A DNA stretch of 64,000 nucleotides from Atrina japonica (taxonomy: Eukaryota > Mollusca > Bivalvia > Pterioida > Pinnidae), in assembly GCA_030159075.1 (NCBI GenBank), contig BROG01000295.1, positions 372,001 through 436,000 of the forward strand, read 5' to 3'. The notes beneath the pieces are model-generated. The model worked only from the letters and a program-made list of their open reading frames with translations. It ran no database searches and was not told the DNA's origin. Position 1 is the stretch's first letter. Each line of letters starts with the position of its first letter. Shown in pieces: positions 1 to 12,400 of this stretch. A program made the translations under genes and the position numbers.

Positions 1-104
1 TCTAAAATTGTCACTTTCAGGCTTCTTTTTTTTTTTTTAAAGTATCTTGTGAGAGAGACATGCCAGATTGATTCATCTAGGTGCTCTGTAAAATCTTATT
101 TCAG

Positions 105-422
105 GAAGAAGACAAAACGATTTTAAAATGACTATGAGTGATTTGAGGAATCATGAACAAGATCTTAAAGATGAAATTGATAATGTTATTGGGATAGCTG
201 ATGTTCTGTTAGAGGAAAATGAGTTCCAAACCAGTGATCATGATGATATAGTATGTGCTAAACGTCGTACAGAAAGATGTCGTTTGTTGTTAAACAAACT
301 GTTCCGGAATCAAAATCCTGTTGCTGCTGCCCAATCTTTTGTATATGCATTGGAAGAATTACGATCTATTGATCTATTAAATATCCTGGCACAGCCATTA
401 CCATCTTCCTCAGGAAACTTGA
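105..422 (+). CDS. Exon 1 in window: first CARD-like death-fold domain
   Basis: The acceptor ttatttcag ends at 104. The frame is open from there through the ATG at 128 to the donor at 423 (gtatgt). From the ATG it gives 98 complete codons. The pattern is that of a CARD: amphipathic helices around [20 protein letters not shown], then an acidic turn, an arginine-rich helix ending in [10 protein letters not shown], and a helix with [13 protein letters not shown] followed by LLNIL. An alternative donor at 427 (gtaagg) would give phase 2 and does not fit the next exon. Counted from the acceptor the exon is 318 bp and again phase 1 on both sides, so it may be internal, with the true start upstream of the window; the ATG at 128 is the alternative. 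Confidence 0.7.
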
Positions 423-3400
423 GTATGTAAGGCCAATACATGATTTTTATGTCAGAATATGGAAGATTGTGGTCTACTTAGCACCCTGCTGTATCTGATT
501 TACTTTATCAGGGGAGTGGGGTGAAAATATGTCACTGTGGGAAGAGCTTTGTTATGATTGCTCTGTTTGTTAGATTAATCAGGGGAGTGGGGTGAAAATA
601 TGTAACTGTGAGGTGAGCTTTGATTGTTGTATGCTTGTTAACACAGGGCACTAGATGCTTTTAAGGTTTGTTTTTCTTATATTTATATATATTGCCATTT
701 TCTGTGAATCTTTAGTCAGCTTAATATGAAATTCATTCTATATAATTAACTTTTGAGGGGAGGTTCTCATATGATGTAACAGCTGAACAGCTTTGTGTCA
801 AGCATTGAATATAAATGCAACCGATCTGTATACTTGCAATGAAGGAAATAACAGTCAGTATGTAAATATTGTCATTAAAATTTGACTTTCATCACAGAGT
901 GGTAGAATTAGAAGTTGTAAGAGTCACTGTGGATTCCAACAAAGCAAGGGAAGAATTAATATCTGTGTAAAATTGATAAGATTCCCTCACAGATTTAAAA
1001 TATTGCTTTTATTGCCTCTGACATATGTACTCAATGGAATAATAAGACATAAATCTTGGTTAATTAATGTAAAGAAGTAGATCAATGATTGGCTAATTAA
1101 TGTTAAAAAGAAAATCAAATATTGACTAATTAATGCTAAAAGCTAGATAAAATATTGGTGAATTAATGTAAAGAAGTAAATCAATGGTTGGCTAATTGTT
1201 GTAAGATCAGTAGATCAGTGATTGACTAATTAATGTAAAGAAGTAAATCAACGATTGGTTAATTATTATAAAATTTGTAGATCAAACCCATTTTACTGTC
1301 AAAATTCAGGAAAATAAAAGATAGCGGTATATTTAGGGTGAACTATATATATATATATATATATATATATCTATATATATATATATATATCTATATATAT
1401 AGATATATATCTATATATATAGATATATATATCTATACATGTATAGATATATATAGATATATATATATATATATATATATTTCGATGATAACTTGTATTT
1501 TATACCACTCTCAAGTGGTTGTATAAAATAAGCTGTAGTTAGTTATACAAATACAAATAACCAACAGGCTGAATAAATCTCATTGGTTGAGCCCGTACTA
1601 CTACTGTAATGAAATGTTTGTACATGAAGTTGCATCAGACCAGTTGTCAGCGGACAAAGTAACTGTTGGAACATACTTGAAAGAAAAACCACCCAATGGA
1701 ACATTGATTAAAATCCCCAAAACACACAGATCTACTTGTCATCAAACTATATAAAGATATTTCTTCTCTGTATCATTTGAGTCCCCATACATCCAGACAG
1801 TCGGTAATCTGCATGCAAGCAGTGATCGCCTGGAGGAAAGTTTCACACCTTTATCAGAGGTGTGAAATCGTAAATCAGTTATAGGTAACCATCCCACTTA
1901 ATACCATGTGAACTGGTGCTCTATGGTCAAATTTCTTCCGTGCTGTACTGTCAAATCTCTTCCCCTTAAATATTGACCAATGAGAATGAAGATAGGAAAT
2001 CATTTAGTCTTCTTATTGACCATTTGAGAATGTAAATACAAAGTGATTTATTTTATTTCTGGCTTATCATAAAATGGATTTTTTTTGTTCCAGGAGGAGC
2101 TGTAAATTTGATTTGTCTTGGTGGTGTTCTCCAAGCTAATCCAGTTGGTATGTTCTCATTTTCACATGGTCCCATTTTGATATGTCATTATCCACAGCCA
2201 CTTGCCAAACGTTTATAGACATTATCATTTTTTCCTATGTGCAGTGGAATCTCATTATCTCAAAGTTAATGGGTCTGCCTGTGGAGATATCTGAAATTAG
2301 AGATAACCAAAATATTCAGTTTACATATTTTCCATTCTTATTGAACAATGAAGTGACCTACACAGGATAGTGCTTAATTCCAATTGGTTTTAAACAATTA
2401 TTAATTACACTTTTACCTTGGCTCATTTATGGGAGTTTTGCAGGTAAACAAGTGATTTTATACAATGATTTTTTCGTACAGACTGTAAACTTTTATTCTC
2501 GGAGGGCAATTTTGAGATAACAAGTGGAAATTCTATACCAGAAAAATACTTCGAGATAAGAAATTTACGAGATAAAATCTTTGAGATATCGGGAATAAAA
2601 GTAGTATAAGTATATATTGAAATAATCGGGACCGACAATAGACTTTGACATATCTGGAATTTCGACTCGTCTGATTTAGACATAACAAGATTCCATTGTA
2701 TTTCATATAAAACCACATTTTTAAAAAAAAATATTGTGAAGACATTTCTCATCACATTTGAAAAGAATTTTCACTATCAAACAGAGAATGATTCCAAGTT
2801 TCATTGATTATGGGTTGTTATGTAATAACAACCTATTATGGGTTTATTTCAACTTTTCATCGAGGGCTGTCCTGCTAGCGTTGAAGTGTTCCTCATAGAT
2901 CTAAGCAAGGAAATATAGTCTGATGTTTGAAATGAATTTTTACTGAAGAGCAAAATATTTTGTTGAAAATGAAAAAGTTTGATCAATCTTTCGATAAAAT
3001 ACAACATAATTCTACTTATTTCTACCTTTTGAAATACAAATCTTCTGTGTCTGTACTTCTTTAAAGAGCACCCTGAGTGAAAAATGAAAATTTCTGTATT
3101 TATAGACCTTATCATTCTTAGAACAACATCAAAAACCCAATCAAAATCGGTGCACGCGTTTTTGAGATATTATCGAGAAACGGCAAAACTCACCTTTACC
3201 GATGGCTCAAGAAACCAGAAAGGGGCGGAGCTTTGTGCAACATCACAACACAGACTCTGGTTGCGAAGTATGAATTTTACTATAGGCCTTGTACCAGTGG
3301 TGCCTGAGGCATGGACGGCAATTAATACACTTGCTGGTTTATTTAGTGAATATATCTTTGTGTACAATAATTTAGGAATAATTGTTTTAAGCTGTTGCAA

Positions 3401-6400
3401 TTGTGATTATTGTTTGGGAATTTTTAATTAACTAATAAAACGAGATTAAGTTATAACATTTTCCTTGTTGTGCTTTGTTAGGCAGCGATATTCTACATAA
3501 AGAAATTTAGCTTTTTTCATTATTTATGAATCTTTGCTTACATCTCTTTCTCAAATAGCATAATTGTCATCCACAGAAAACAAATAATTAAAATATTAAC
3601 TTTACGGAATTAAATTCTAAAATTAAAATAATTGAATTACTATTTTAAATTGTTTTTTAATCTGATCTCGTAGTACAAGGCATATATTGTATGTCATTTT
3701 GAAAAGACAACAGCCGTAAATATTGCATTGTGGTATTGGCAGAGCAAATAAAGTACATGTATAATGGAAATTGAGAGATCAACTGTAATGGAAATGGAAA
3801 TTTAAGGAAGAAACAGTTTTATAATAAACAACAATGATTTTTTCCTCAGGGTCGTGTTTTTATTTACCATTGTTTAAAGATTACTTGTCAATTATATTAA
3901 GAACTTTGTCGCTCTTAAAAAAATTATATGGAAACATATCATAAATTAAATTTTACATATAAGTCATCTTACTGTATGAGAAAATAAGTTAAAATGCAGT
4001 ATTTATATATGTAAATTGTATTTTACAAAATTGTCAATTTACTAAAAAAAATAATCACATTTTGCGGTTACATGTGATATACAAAGGTGAGTTTTGCCGA
4101 ATGCCTACGAGACTAACACTACACCCAGTCATCTTCGAAATTAAAAATTTTAGTTGGTCCAAAATGGAAGCTGCATTATACTTTCACGGTCTGATTACTT
4201 GCAAACAAAGCAACACACGGAGGTGTAATTTTTTTATTCATAGTAATGTATTCTATTTTTTATTCCGTCTGAGACACATGTTTATGACGCTAATGGTATT
4301 TATAGTATTTTATTAGTTAAAACATTTTCAAAATAGATATCAATACAATTAATTTATCAATCAAAATTAACAATTTTCATCACCCGTATCTGTTATGATC
4401 ATTTAATCTAACATCAGTCAGTATTTATTTATTTATTTATTTATTTCTCACTTTACATGAATCATAAAATTGTGGCTTCTGAAATTTATTCAGTCATCAA
4501 AAATCATATGTAGCTTTATACACAGTCGGAAGGGATTAATTTATTTCGGACTACAAACAAACCCACACTCTGAGAATCCCAGTTCAGTTACATGACATGG
4601 TAATATACTGGAAGGTGTGAAGTAAGCAGGTGTTTTAAGGATTAAAAATAGCATACATCACATGTGGCCTTTGTTCTTTTTCTTTATAAAACACAAGAAC
4701 ACATGAAAGAAAACGTCAGGGATTAAAAGTCAAAATAAAGCATGATACTCTAAATCAAGCATTTAACTAAACCATCCGTCCATAAATCAAGCATTTAACT
4801 AAACCATCCGTCCATAAATCAAGCATTTAACTAAACCATCCGTCCATAAATCAAGCATTTAACTAAACCATCCATCCATAAATCAAGCATCTAACTAAAC
4901 CATCCGTCCATATATCAAGCATTTAATAAACCATCCGTCCATAAATCAAGCATTTAACTAAACCATCTGTCCATAAATCAAGCATTTAACTAAACCATCT
5001 GTCCATAAATCAAGCATTTAACTAAACCATCCATCCATAAATCAAGCATTTAACTAAACCATCCGTCCATAAATCAAGCATTTAACTAAACCATCTGTCC
5101 ATAAATCAAGCATTTAACTAAACCATCTGTCCATAAATGTGACACACTGAAAAAGCCAAAACCATGTTCGTTATATAAAATGATTTCATAATTTTAAAAG
5201 TGTCAAAATAATTATTTATTTGGTAAATCTTTTGATTTTACCAACAATGAATATGACTCGCTTTCCTGTCCACTTTTAATTTCCGCCATGCCAGTAGTCA
5301 TCCTAATGCCATTTTGTGACATCACAGTGTTAACTCACAAGTTTACCAGAAGTGGAATGAATACTTAATTATTTTTCCGAAAGCAGGTAAAATCACTCAC
5401 TTTTGCGGTCAATATCTCAAGAACGCACCTACCGATTTTGATGGGGTTTTCAATGTTGTTCTTAGAACGAAGAGTTCTATAAATACAGAAATTTTCAATT
5501 TTCACTCAGAGTGCTCTTTAAAACTACGTAATTAACATCTATTGATAGATACAGATTCTCAGCAGATCTAAATTTAGATTCCGGTATCCTTCTGCTATAA
5601 AGTATAAACAATAGAGAGGAGTAAAAATCTAAAAATAAGGGTGTTAGGAACCCCCCTTTATCTTCTTGAGATGTACATGTAGACCTGTACCAAATACAGG
5701 GACTCTTGGTGAAGAAATAACTAAGCTCTGGCCTGGACAAATAAAATCAAGAAAGGGACATAACGCAAGAATAATGGGGATAGGAGCACAAGTTTGTATT
5801 TTTGTAGAGTTATTTCCCTTCTTATGTGCCCATCAAGGACATGTTGTATTATGTTTTCATGCAGGCGGGCACATATCAGTTTCCACTCAATAACTTGATT
5901 AATTTTCAATGGATTAATTTGAAACTCTATGAAAAGGTTTATAACCATAAAAGCTCAAACAAGTTCGATAACCAAAACGTTTTGCCAGATATTTATGGAA
6001 TTATAGCCCCGTGAATATTTATGGAAACAGTTTCTATTCAGTAACTTGAGTAATTTTCAACGATTAATTTAAAATTTTATGAGAATTTTTATTGCGATAA
6101 AAGCTTGGACAAGTTCAATAATCAAAATTTTCAGTAAGTTATATACAGAGTGATAAACTGCTCATTGACCCCTGACAGGCATATTTTATACGACTTTTGC
6201 ATTATCTTTATTTATTATATTTTCTATGCCATATCTTTATTAATTCTTTACCTGGGCTCCCCATATTAGATACAGGTATACATCTTGAGAAGACGGAGTG
6301 TCACACCTGTTATTCCCCTTTGTTGGTTTCATTTTTCTGGGTCATATCTGTTTCATTTCTTTGCCAGAGCTTATCATATTTGGTTCAGGCATATTTCTTT

Positions 6401-9396
6401 GGTAGATGTTTGTTGTTGTCAATTTATACATCTTGGTGACATGCCCCTGGTTGCGTACTTTATTAATTCCACATGGTTTAGACATATTTCTTTGGTAGAT
6501 GTTTGTTGTTGTCAATTTATACATCTTGATGACATGCCCCTGGTTGCGTACTTTATTAATTCCACATGGTTTAGACATATTTCTTTGGTAGATGTTTGTT
6601 GTTGTCAGTTTATACATCTTGATGACATGCCCCTGGTTGCGTACTTTATTAATTCCACATGGTTTAGACATATTTCTTTGGTAGATGTTTGTTGTTGTCA
6701 GTTTATACATCTTGGTGACATGCCCCTGGTTGCGTACTTTATTAATTCCACATGGTTTAGACATATTTCTTTGGTAGATGTTTGTTGTTGTCAATTTATA
6801 CATCTTGATGACATGCCCCTGGTTGCGTACTTTATTAATTCCACATGGTTTAGACATATTTCTTTGGTAGATGTTTGTTTTTGTCAGTTTATACATCTTG
6901 ATGACATGCCCCTGGTTGCGTACTTTATTAATTCCACATGGTTTAGACATATTTCTTTGGTAGATGTTTGTTGTTGTCAATTTATACATCTTGGTGACAT
7001 GCCCCTGGTTGGGGACATTAAATTCTACAAATTAGCCTTGTTGTCAATGGTTTTTTTTATTGCAGGATATCTTCCAGACCTTGATTTGACTTTGCATATT
7101 GAAACGATTGGACAAAACCAACATTATGTTGAACAACAGTTGTATGTATCATTAAATAGAGGTGATCTTGATACAGAAGCGGCAATTTTAGAACATACTG
7201 CAATGGATGTAGATTCAATAGAGTCGGGATCTGTCATTGTTCATTTGCAGCCAATAACTGATGATGCTGTTCAGAATCTTCTCCAGTACAAGGAAAAGAC
7301 AATACAAAATATGTTGTCAGCCATATTTGACCAGGCGGGAATGAAAGAGCTCCTGGCTGGAAATGAAACAGGTGTGAAAGTACAGTTGAGAGTGAGAGAC
7401 AAAAAGAAAGAAGCCCAGGATCAGAAAGGTATGTTGTTTGTTTTCAAAATGAAAGCTTGTCTTCCGAATAACAAGGATCATTGTTTGACTGGCAATCTCA
7501 TATTGTATTTTACATGAGTTCAGTATTTTTTTTAAATTTCAAATGTATTTTGTTTGTTTAAATGGTGTTTTATGCCACACTCAAAATCTTTAGCCAGTGG
7601 GGACAAAAGTCATACCCCCAGCATCATCGTCATTGGTGTTCATAGACAAAACTATAACAGCAATGGACAGGGATTTGATATTTCACATATAGATTTCTTA
7701 TGACCAGAGCTTTCATGTAGAACCTTGACTTTTGATCTAGTGTCCTTTACCTTGACCTAATTTTCTGACATCTCTTGTTCTGTTATATGGTGGCGGACAA
7801 TTTGAATGAGGAGAGAACCTGGTTAGTGAACCCTCGTAAAACTATCAACATTGCTCCTTTAAGACCTTGTCATTGTAATGAAGCTCTTAGAAGTAACACA
7901 TTGCAAAGGACTTATTAACACACCATAGCTAGAAAAAGTATATATCACATGTTGGCTTCATGGATTTTGATTGGTTAGATACTTGCTATCTAATCAGAGT
8001 ATATGCCATCTGTTGATAATGGCTGACTATACCACGCAACAAACCCTGCAACAAGCACTATTCTTAAATGGCCACATTTCCTGCAGGACCATACACTACA
8101 CCTGCAGTTGTTTCCCCTGTGGTAGAAGGTGTTTTCAAATATGATCACGTCATGATGACGTCATTCTAAAAATTTCCCATAGAGGTGTTTCAGTGTTGTG
8201 TAGTGTTTTACAGGAGTTAACAAATACTAACTTGTCTGTTTCCAGGTAAAACACAATAATGAACTCTACTATCTTGTATCAATAAAGAAAGTTAGACACG
8301 ATAGGAAAAGTAGTTTTATGGGTTGTTATGTAATAACAACATATTATGGGTTTACTTCAAATTTTCATTGAGGGCTATCCTGTTAGTAGTGAAGTGGCTA
8401 CATTTGCACTTCCTGTAAAATATAGTCCAACTCAAGAATTCATTTTGGTGTAAATGAAATTAAATCTAGTTTGAATAATCATTAAATGAAATATCACATC
8501 ATTCTACTTACCTCTGCCTTTCGCAATTATACAATACGATTTTTAGTTAGTTGTAGAAACGTCATTGATCTATAGTGACCTTGAGCCTGCCTTGAGGTTG
8601 TAGTAAAGAAACTGCAGTATTACTCCGCCATTCATCTACTGATATCGGCAGCTACAAGAATACAGCAATGTAAATAGAAATAATTACATATCACTGATAC
8701 CTACAGTACGGGCCACGCGGATTCCGCAAAAGTCACGTCATTTATCCGCGATAATCGCGGCTATTTGACATCGCAGCATTCCTCGCAAATATGAATCAAA
8801 TCAAAATTGCGGCTGTTGAAAAATCATCGCAAATCGCGGCACATGCAAATAGCGGCTGCTGATCTTATACATTGTCGAACGGAATTCTGTTTTGTTTTGT
8901 TTTTTTTTTGCGAGGTCAATCTTGATTAAATATAAAAAAATACATTACTATTCGCTTAAATGCGACAATTATCTTCTATAGTACCCGAAATATGTACCTT
9001 CAAATTGATCCCTACCCCGACTTTCACTTTGTTCAACAGTTCTGTTATAATTGCATCAAACTCCAAAGTTCTTCTACTCATGTAATGAAATTGATTACCC
9101 AAGCCGTCAAATCAAAGTTATCCGTGCGTGAAGTGTAATCACATTTCTGCACAGAGTTATGGGACCTTCTACCTTACACATATATCGCTTTTCAACTATC
9201 CGTAAATTAGACCGTATGTCAATTTACACAAATTTTGTGACATCAATTAAAATATCGACAAAAAGAAATAACGGAACTTCGACTTCCTATCGAGGTTTAT
9301 TTTCTTTCGATCCTACCTACTTCGTATTACCTGGTTTATAAAACAGATTTTCAAACAAAAACTGTACACGGCGCTTAAAAATTCGAAGTTCTGAAA

Positions 9397-9450
<54 letters not shown>

Positions 9451-12400
9451 CACATGCAAAAGATGTATTTCTCATTAGAACGGTGTTTTCATTGGTTTAA
9501 AACAGTTCTTCGTCTGCTGCATATAATATCAAGGTTCATCATGATCACAAAAAAGACGAATTATCATGTATCTAAAGGTATAGAATTTTTCTCCCGATTC
9601 CACTTAACTACGGAGGTATGTTACTAAAGCTAATGTAATTGAATTTGAATTTGCCGATACCTTTATCTACCCGACTTTAATATGAACTTCAGTGTATTGT
9701 GAGTGTACACTTTTTTTAAATTAAGATTAAATACTAACTACATGTATTAGCAAAAGTTGAAATCTGTTTACCCATTTCGTTATACGAAACATACAATTCA
9801 TTCACACATTCGATACTTTATAAAAGTAAAATCCCAGGTTTCAAAAACTTATTTTAACACCAACAAATGAACTCATACAGGTTTGGAGGAATAGCAATCT
9901 ATTCTATTCATTCAAAACAAAAATGCATTGTAAAAAACTCTATTATGATATATCTTCAAAATGTACCCGGGGAGAGACCACAGGCCTTAAACCTTATGAA
10001 AATCGATTTCAACAGATCAAACATGTACTGTAACAATAGCTGATCAAAACTGAACAAGTCGTGTCTGATTTTTCATATGCTAATTAATCTGGAATTATGA
10101 TTCTGGTCATTCAACTACCGCACAGGGTAAAATAGTCTGACTGGTGTTTTTTTTTTTTAAATTATACAACACGATTTACTTGTATATTACAATTAATAAT
10201 AAAAATCAGATTGACATTAGTTAAATGTATTACAGTCCACAGGCTCAACCCCTCTTTGAAAATCTTCAATCACAAGGGAGTCATGATTGTTGCAAATCAC
10301 GCCAATACATGAGATCATATCAGCTGACACGAAATATGCAATGACAGCATAATACTGCTTACACAATCAAATGATTGGGGTGGAAGATGGTTGAAAGTAA
10401 AGTATCGACTACGTATATATATATCACTGACGTCGGAAGCAAAATGAATGTGGAGGGGCTTAACCAACTTAAAACACACACACACAAACCAGGTCTATCT
10501 TTGCAAAAAAAAAAAAAGGGGGGCTAATTTGCGACGCCTATATATATGGCCTGTAAAATATACGCTCTTTAAAATAATTTAAAACCGTAAAACGTTTAAT
10601 GACCAATGATAAATTCAAATGCACAGTTTCCCTTGATTGTACGAGTTCAAAATGATCCAAAAATACAATTTAATAATTGATTTCGAATCTATTTACAACG
10701 TTTGAAATTAATGTGTCGCAAGCAAATTGAAGGGGGGGGGGCTAAACCAACTTAACACACACACACGCCAGAATAAACCAACTTAAAACACACACACGCG
10801 AGAAAAGTTTTTTGTCAATGCCGATCTTTGCCAAAAAAGTGGGGGGGGGGGGGGGGGGGGGGGCTTAGCCGGCCCTAGCCCCCGGCTCCGACGCCTATGT
10901 ATTGCATGCTATATTTTAACAGTTCAAAATAAAATTTTGTTCGATAATCTGTGTATATCTACTCCACCCTAACTCAGTAGCGCATTTTTCCAAACGACAA
11001 CTGTATACATGTTTTTTGTTATAAAATTGGTAAAAATATAAGCATTGATATCCCAATATCGATCTTGTACGCGTTATATCTGTGTACATAGGAATGCGAG
11101 TTTTATCTCTTGAGGCGATTTATGACCCCGTCACTATGGATACCCTGAACTTGACTGTTATGTAATTGCATCTGCGGTCTTCAACGAGGAGATAACTGTA
11201 AGTTGGTCAAGTAATGACTCTGATTAACGAAGATGATTCTTCGGGGGGGGGGGGGGCAATAGATTTTTTCCACCAGATTTGGATTACCGTCTTTAAAATT
11301 TAGATAAGATGCTCTAGCCTTGTTTATTGAGCCCTTTTTATAGCTCTGAAAATTACTAGGTCTACATGGTAGTTCTTGCACTTTAAATAAGTGGGGGAAA
11401 TGGTGAAAAACCACATAGATCAACCGTGTTACCATAAGTCAATTTGTCAATATATGTTGAAATACAAATCATAAAAAGCCAAACTAAAAAGCTGATGGAG
11501 ACGTCACAAAAAGGCTAAACTAAAATTTTGGCCTATGCTCGACACTTGAGGGTGCCGACACCTATTGTGACACGGGGCCAGTCGTCTCCGGCAAAGTTTA
11601 CATGACCCTATATGGCGGTATCTTATCCCCACAATAAACTCCACGCCTCTCCTTGCTACAATTTGGCCGGAATAGTCGCAATGTGATAAGCAATTCTGTG
11701 AATGGGCTTTTATATCTTACCATTTCTGCGAAGCAAACACAGTTGGATCATGGAGAAACGGATACCTCACCGGGCTCTCAACGAAATATAACGATTAAGA
11801 GGTCAGAATTCAATCAATGTCATAGTTTCTGAATTCCGTCAATCACACATCAGGTGACACGAAATACGCTACGGCATCAATACTGCCTCACTATCTTGTT
11901 AAAGATGACTGACAAGCCCCTACCTCATTTGAACTACCGGTCGTGAAAGGAGTTTTTCATATTTTAACGCGTATTCATCTTACCAATATATTGCTATGCT
12001 ATCAGTCTATTTTGAATCAGTCTGGAGAAATTCTTTTCTGCAACTTGTAAATAGTTTTTTAAAATGAAAAAAATTCAAAAAGTTCTTAACAGAGCGGAGA
12101 ATTTTAGATTTTTATTATTTATTTATTTCATTTGTACTTAAAATTTTTACGTGTGTAATATATTTCATACGTTTGTTTATCGTTGTTTAACGTCCCACTA
12201 AAGAATATTTCAGATAGAGACGTCACCATGCATAGCACTTACGACCATTGAACAGTAAAGGTAACATGCCGACACCTACTGTGACTGACATGATGGGCAT
12301 TAAGAAAATATATTATCAAATGTGCTGTCATACAAGAATTAAATCATATATCCTTTTTAATTTTTAGTATTTTTTTATGATTACCAAAATGTTTTTTTTC

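Noticed and set aside
427..432. Alternative donor gtaagg for exon 1
   Set aside because: It would leave phase 2 and break the frame with the well-supported phase-1 exon at 2094.
1338..1526. 62-codon ORF of Y and I
   Set aside because: TA microsatellite.
6285..7517. 410-codon plus-strand ORF and 215-codon minus-strand ORF as genes
   Set aside because: Both come from the 93-bp minisatellite. Only 7066-7428 is supported, by splice sites and phase.
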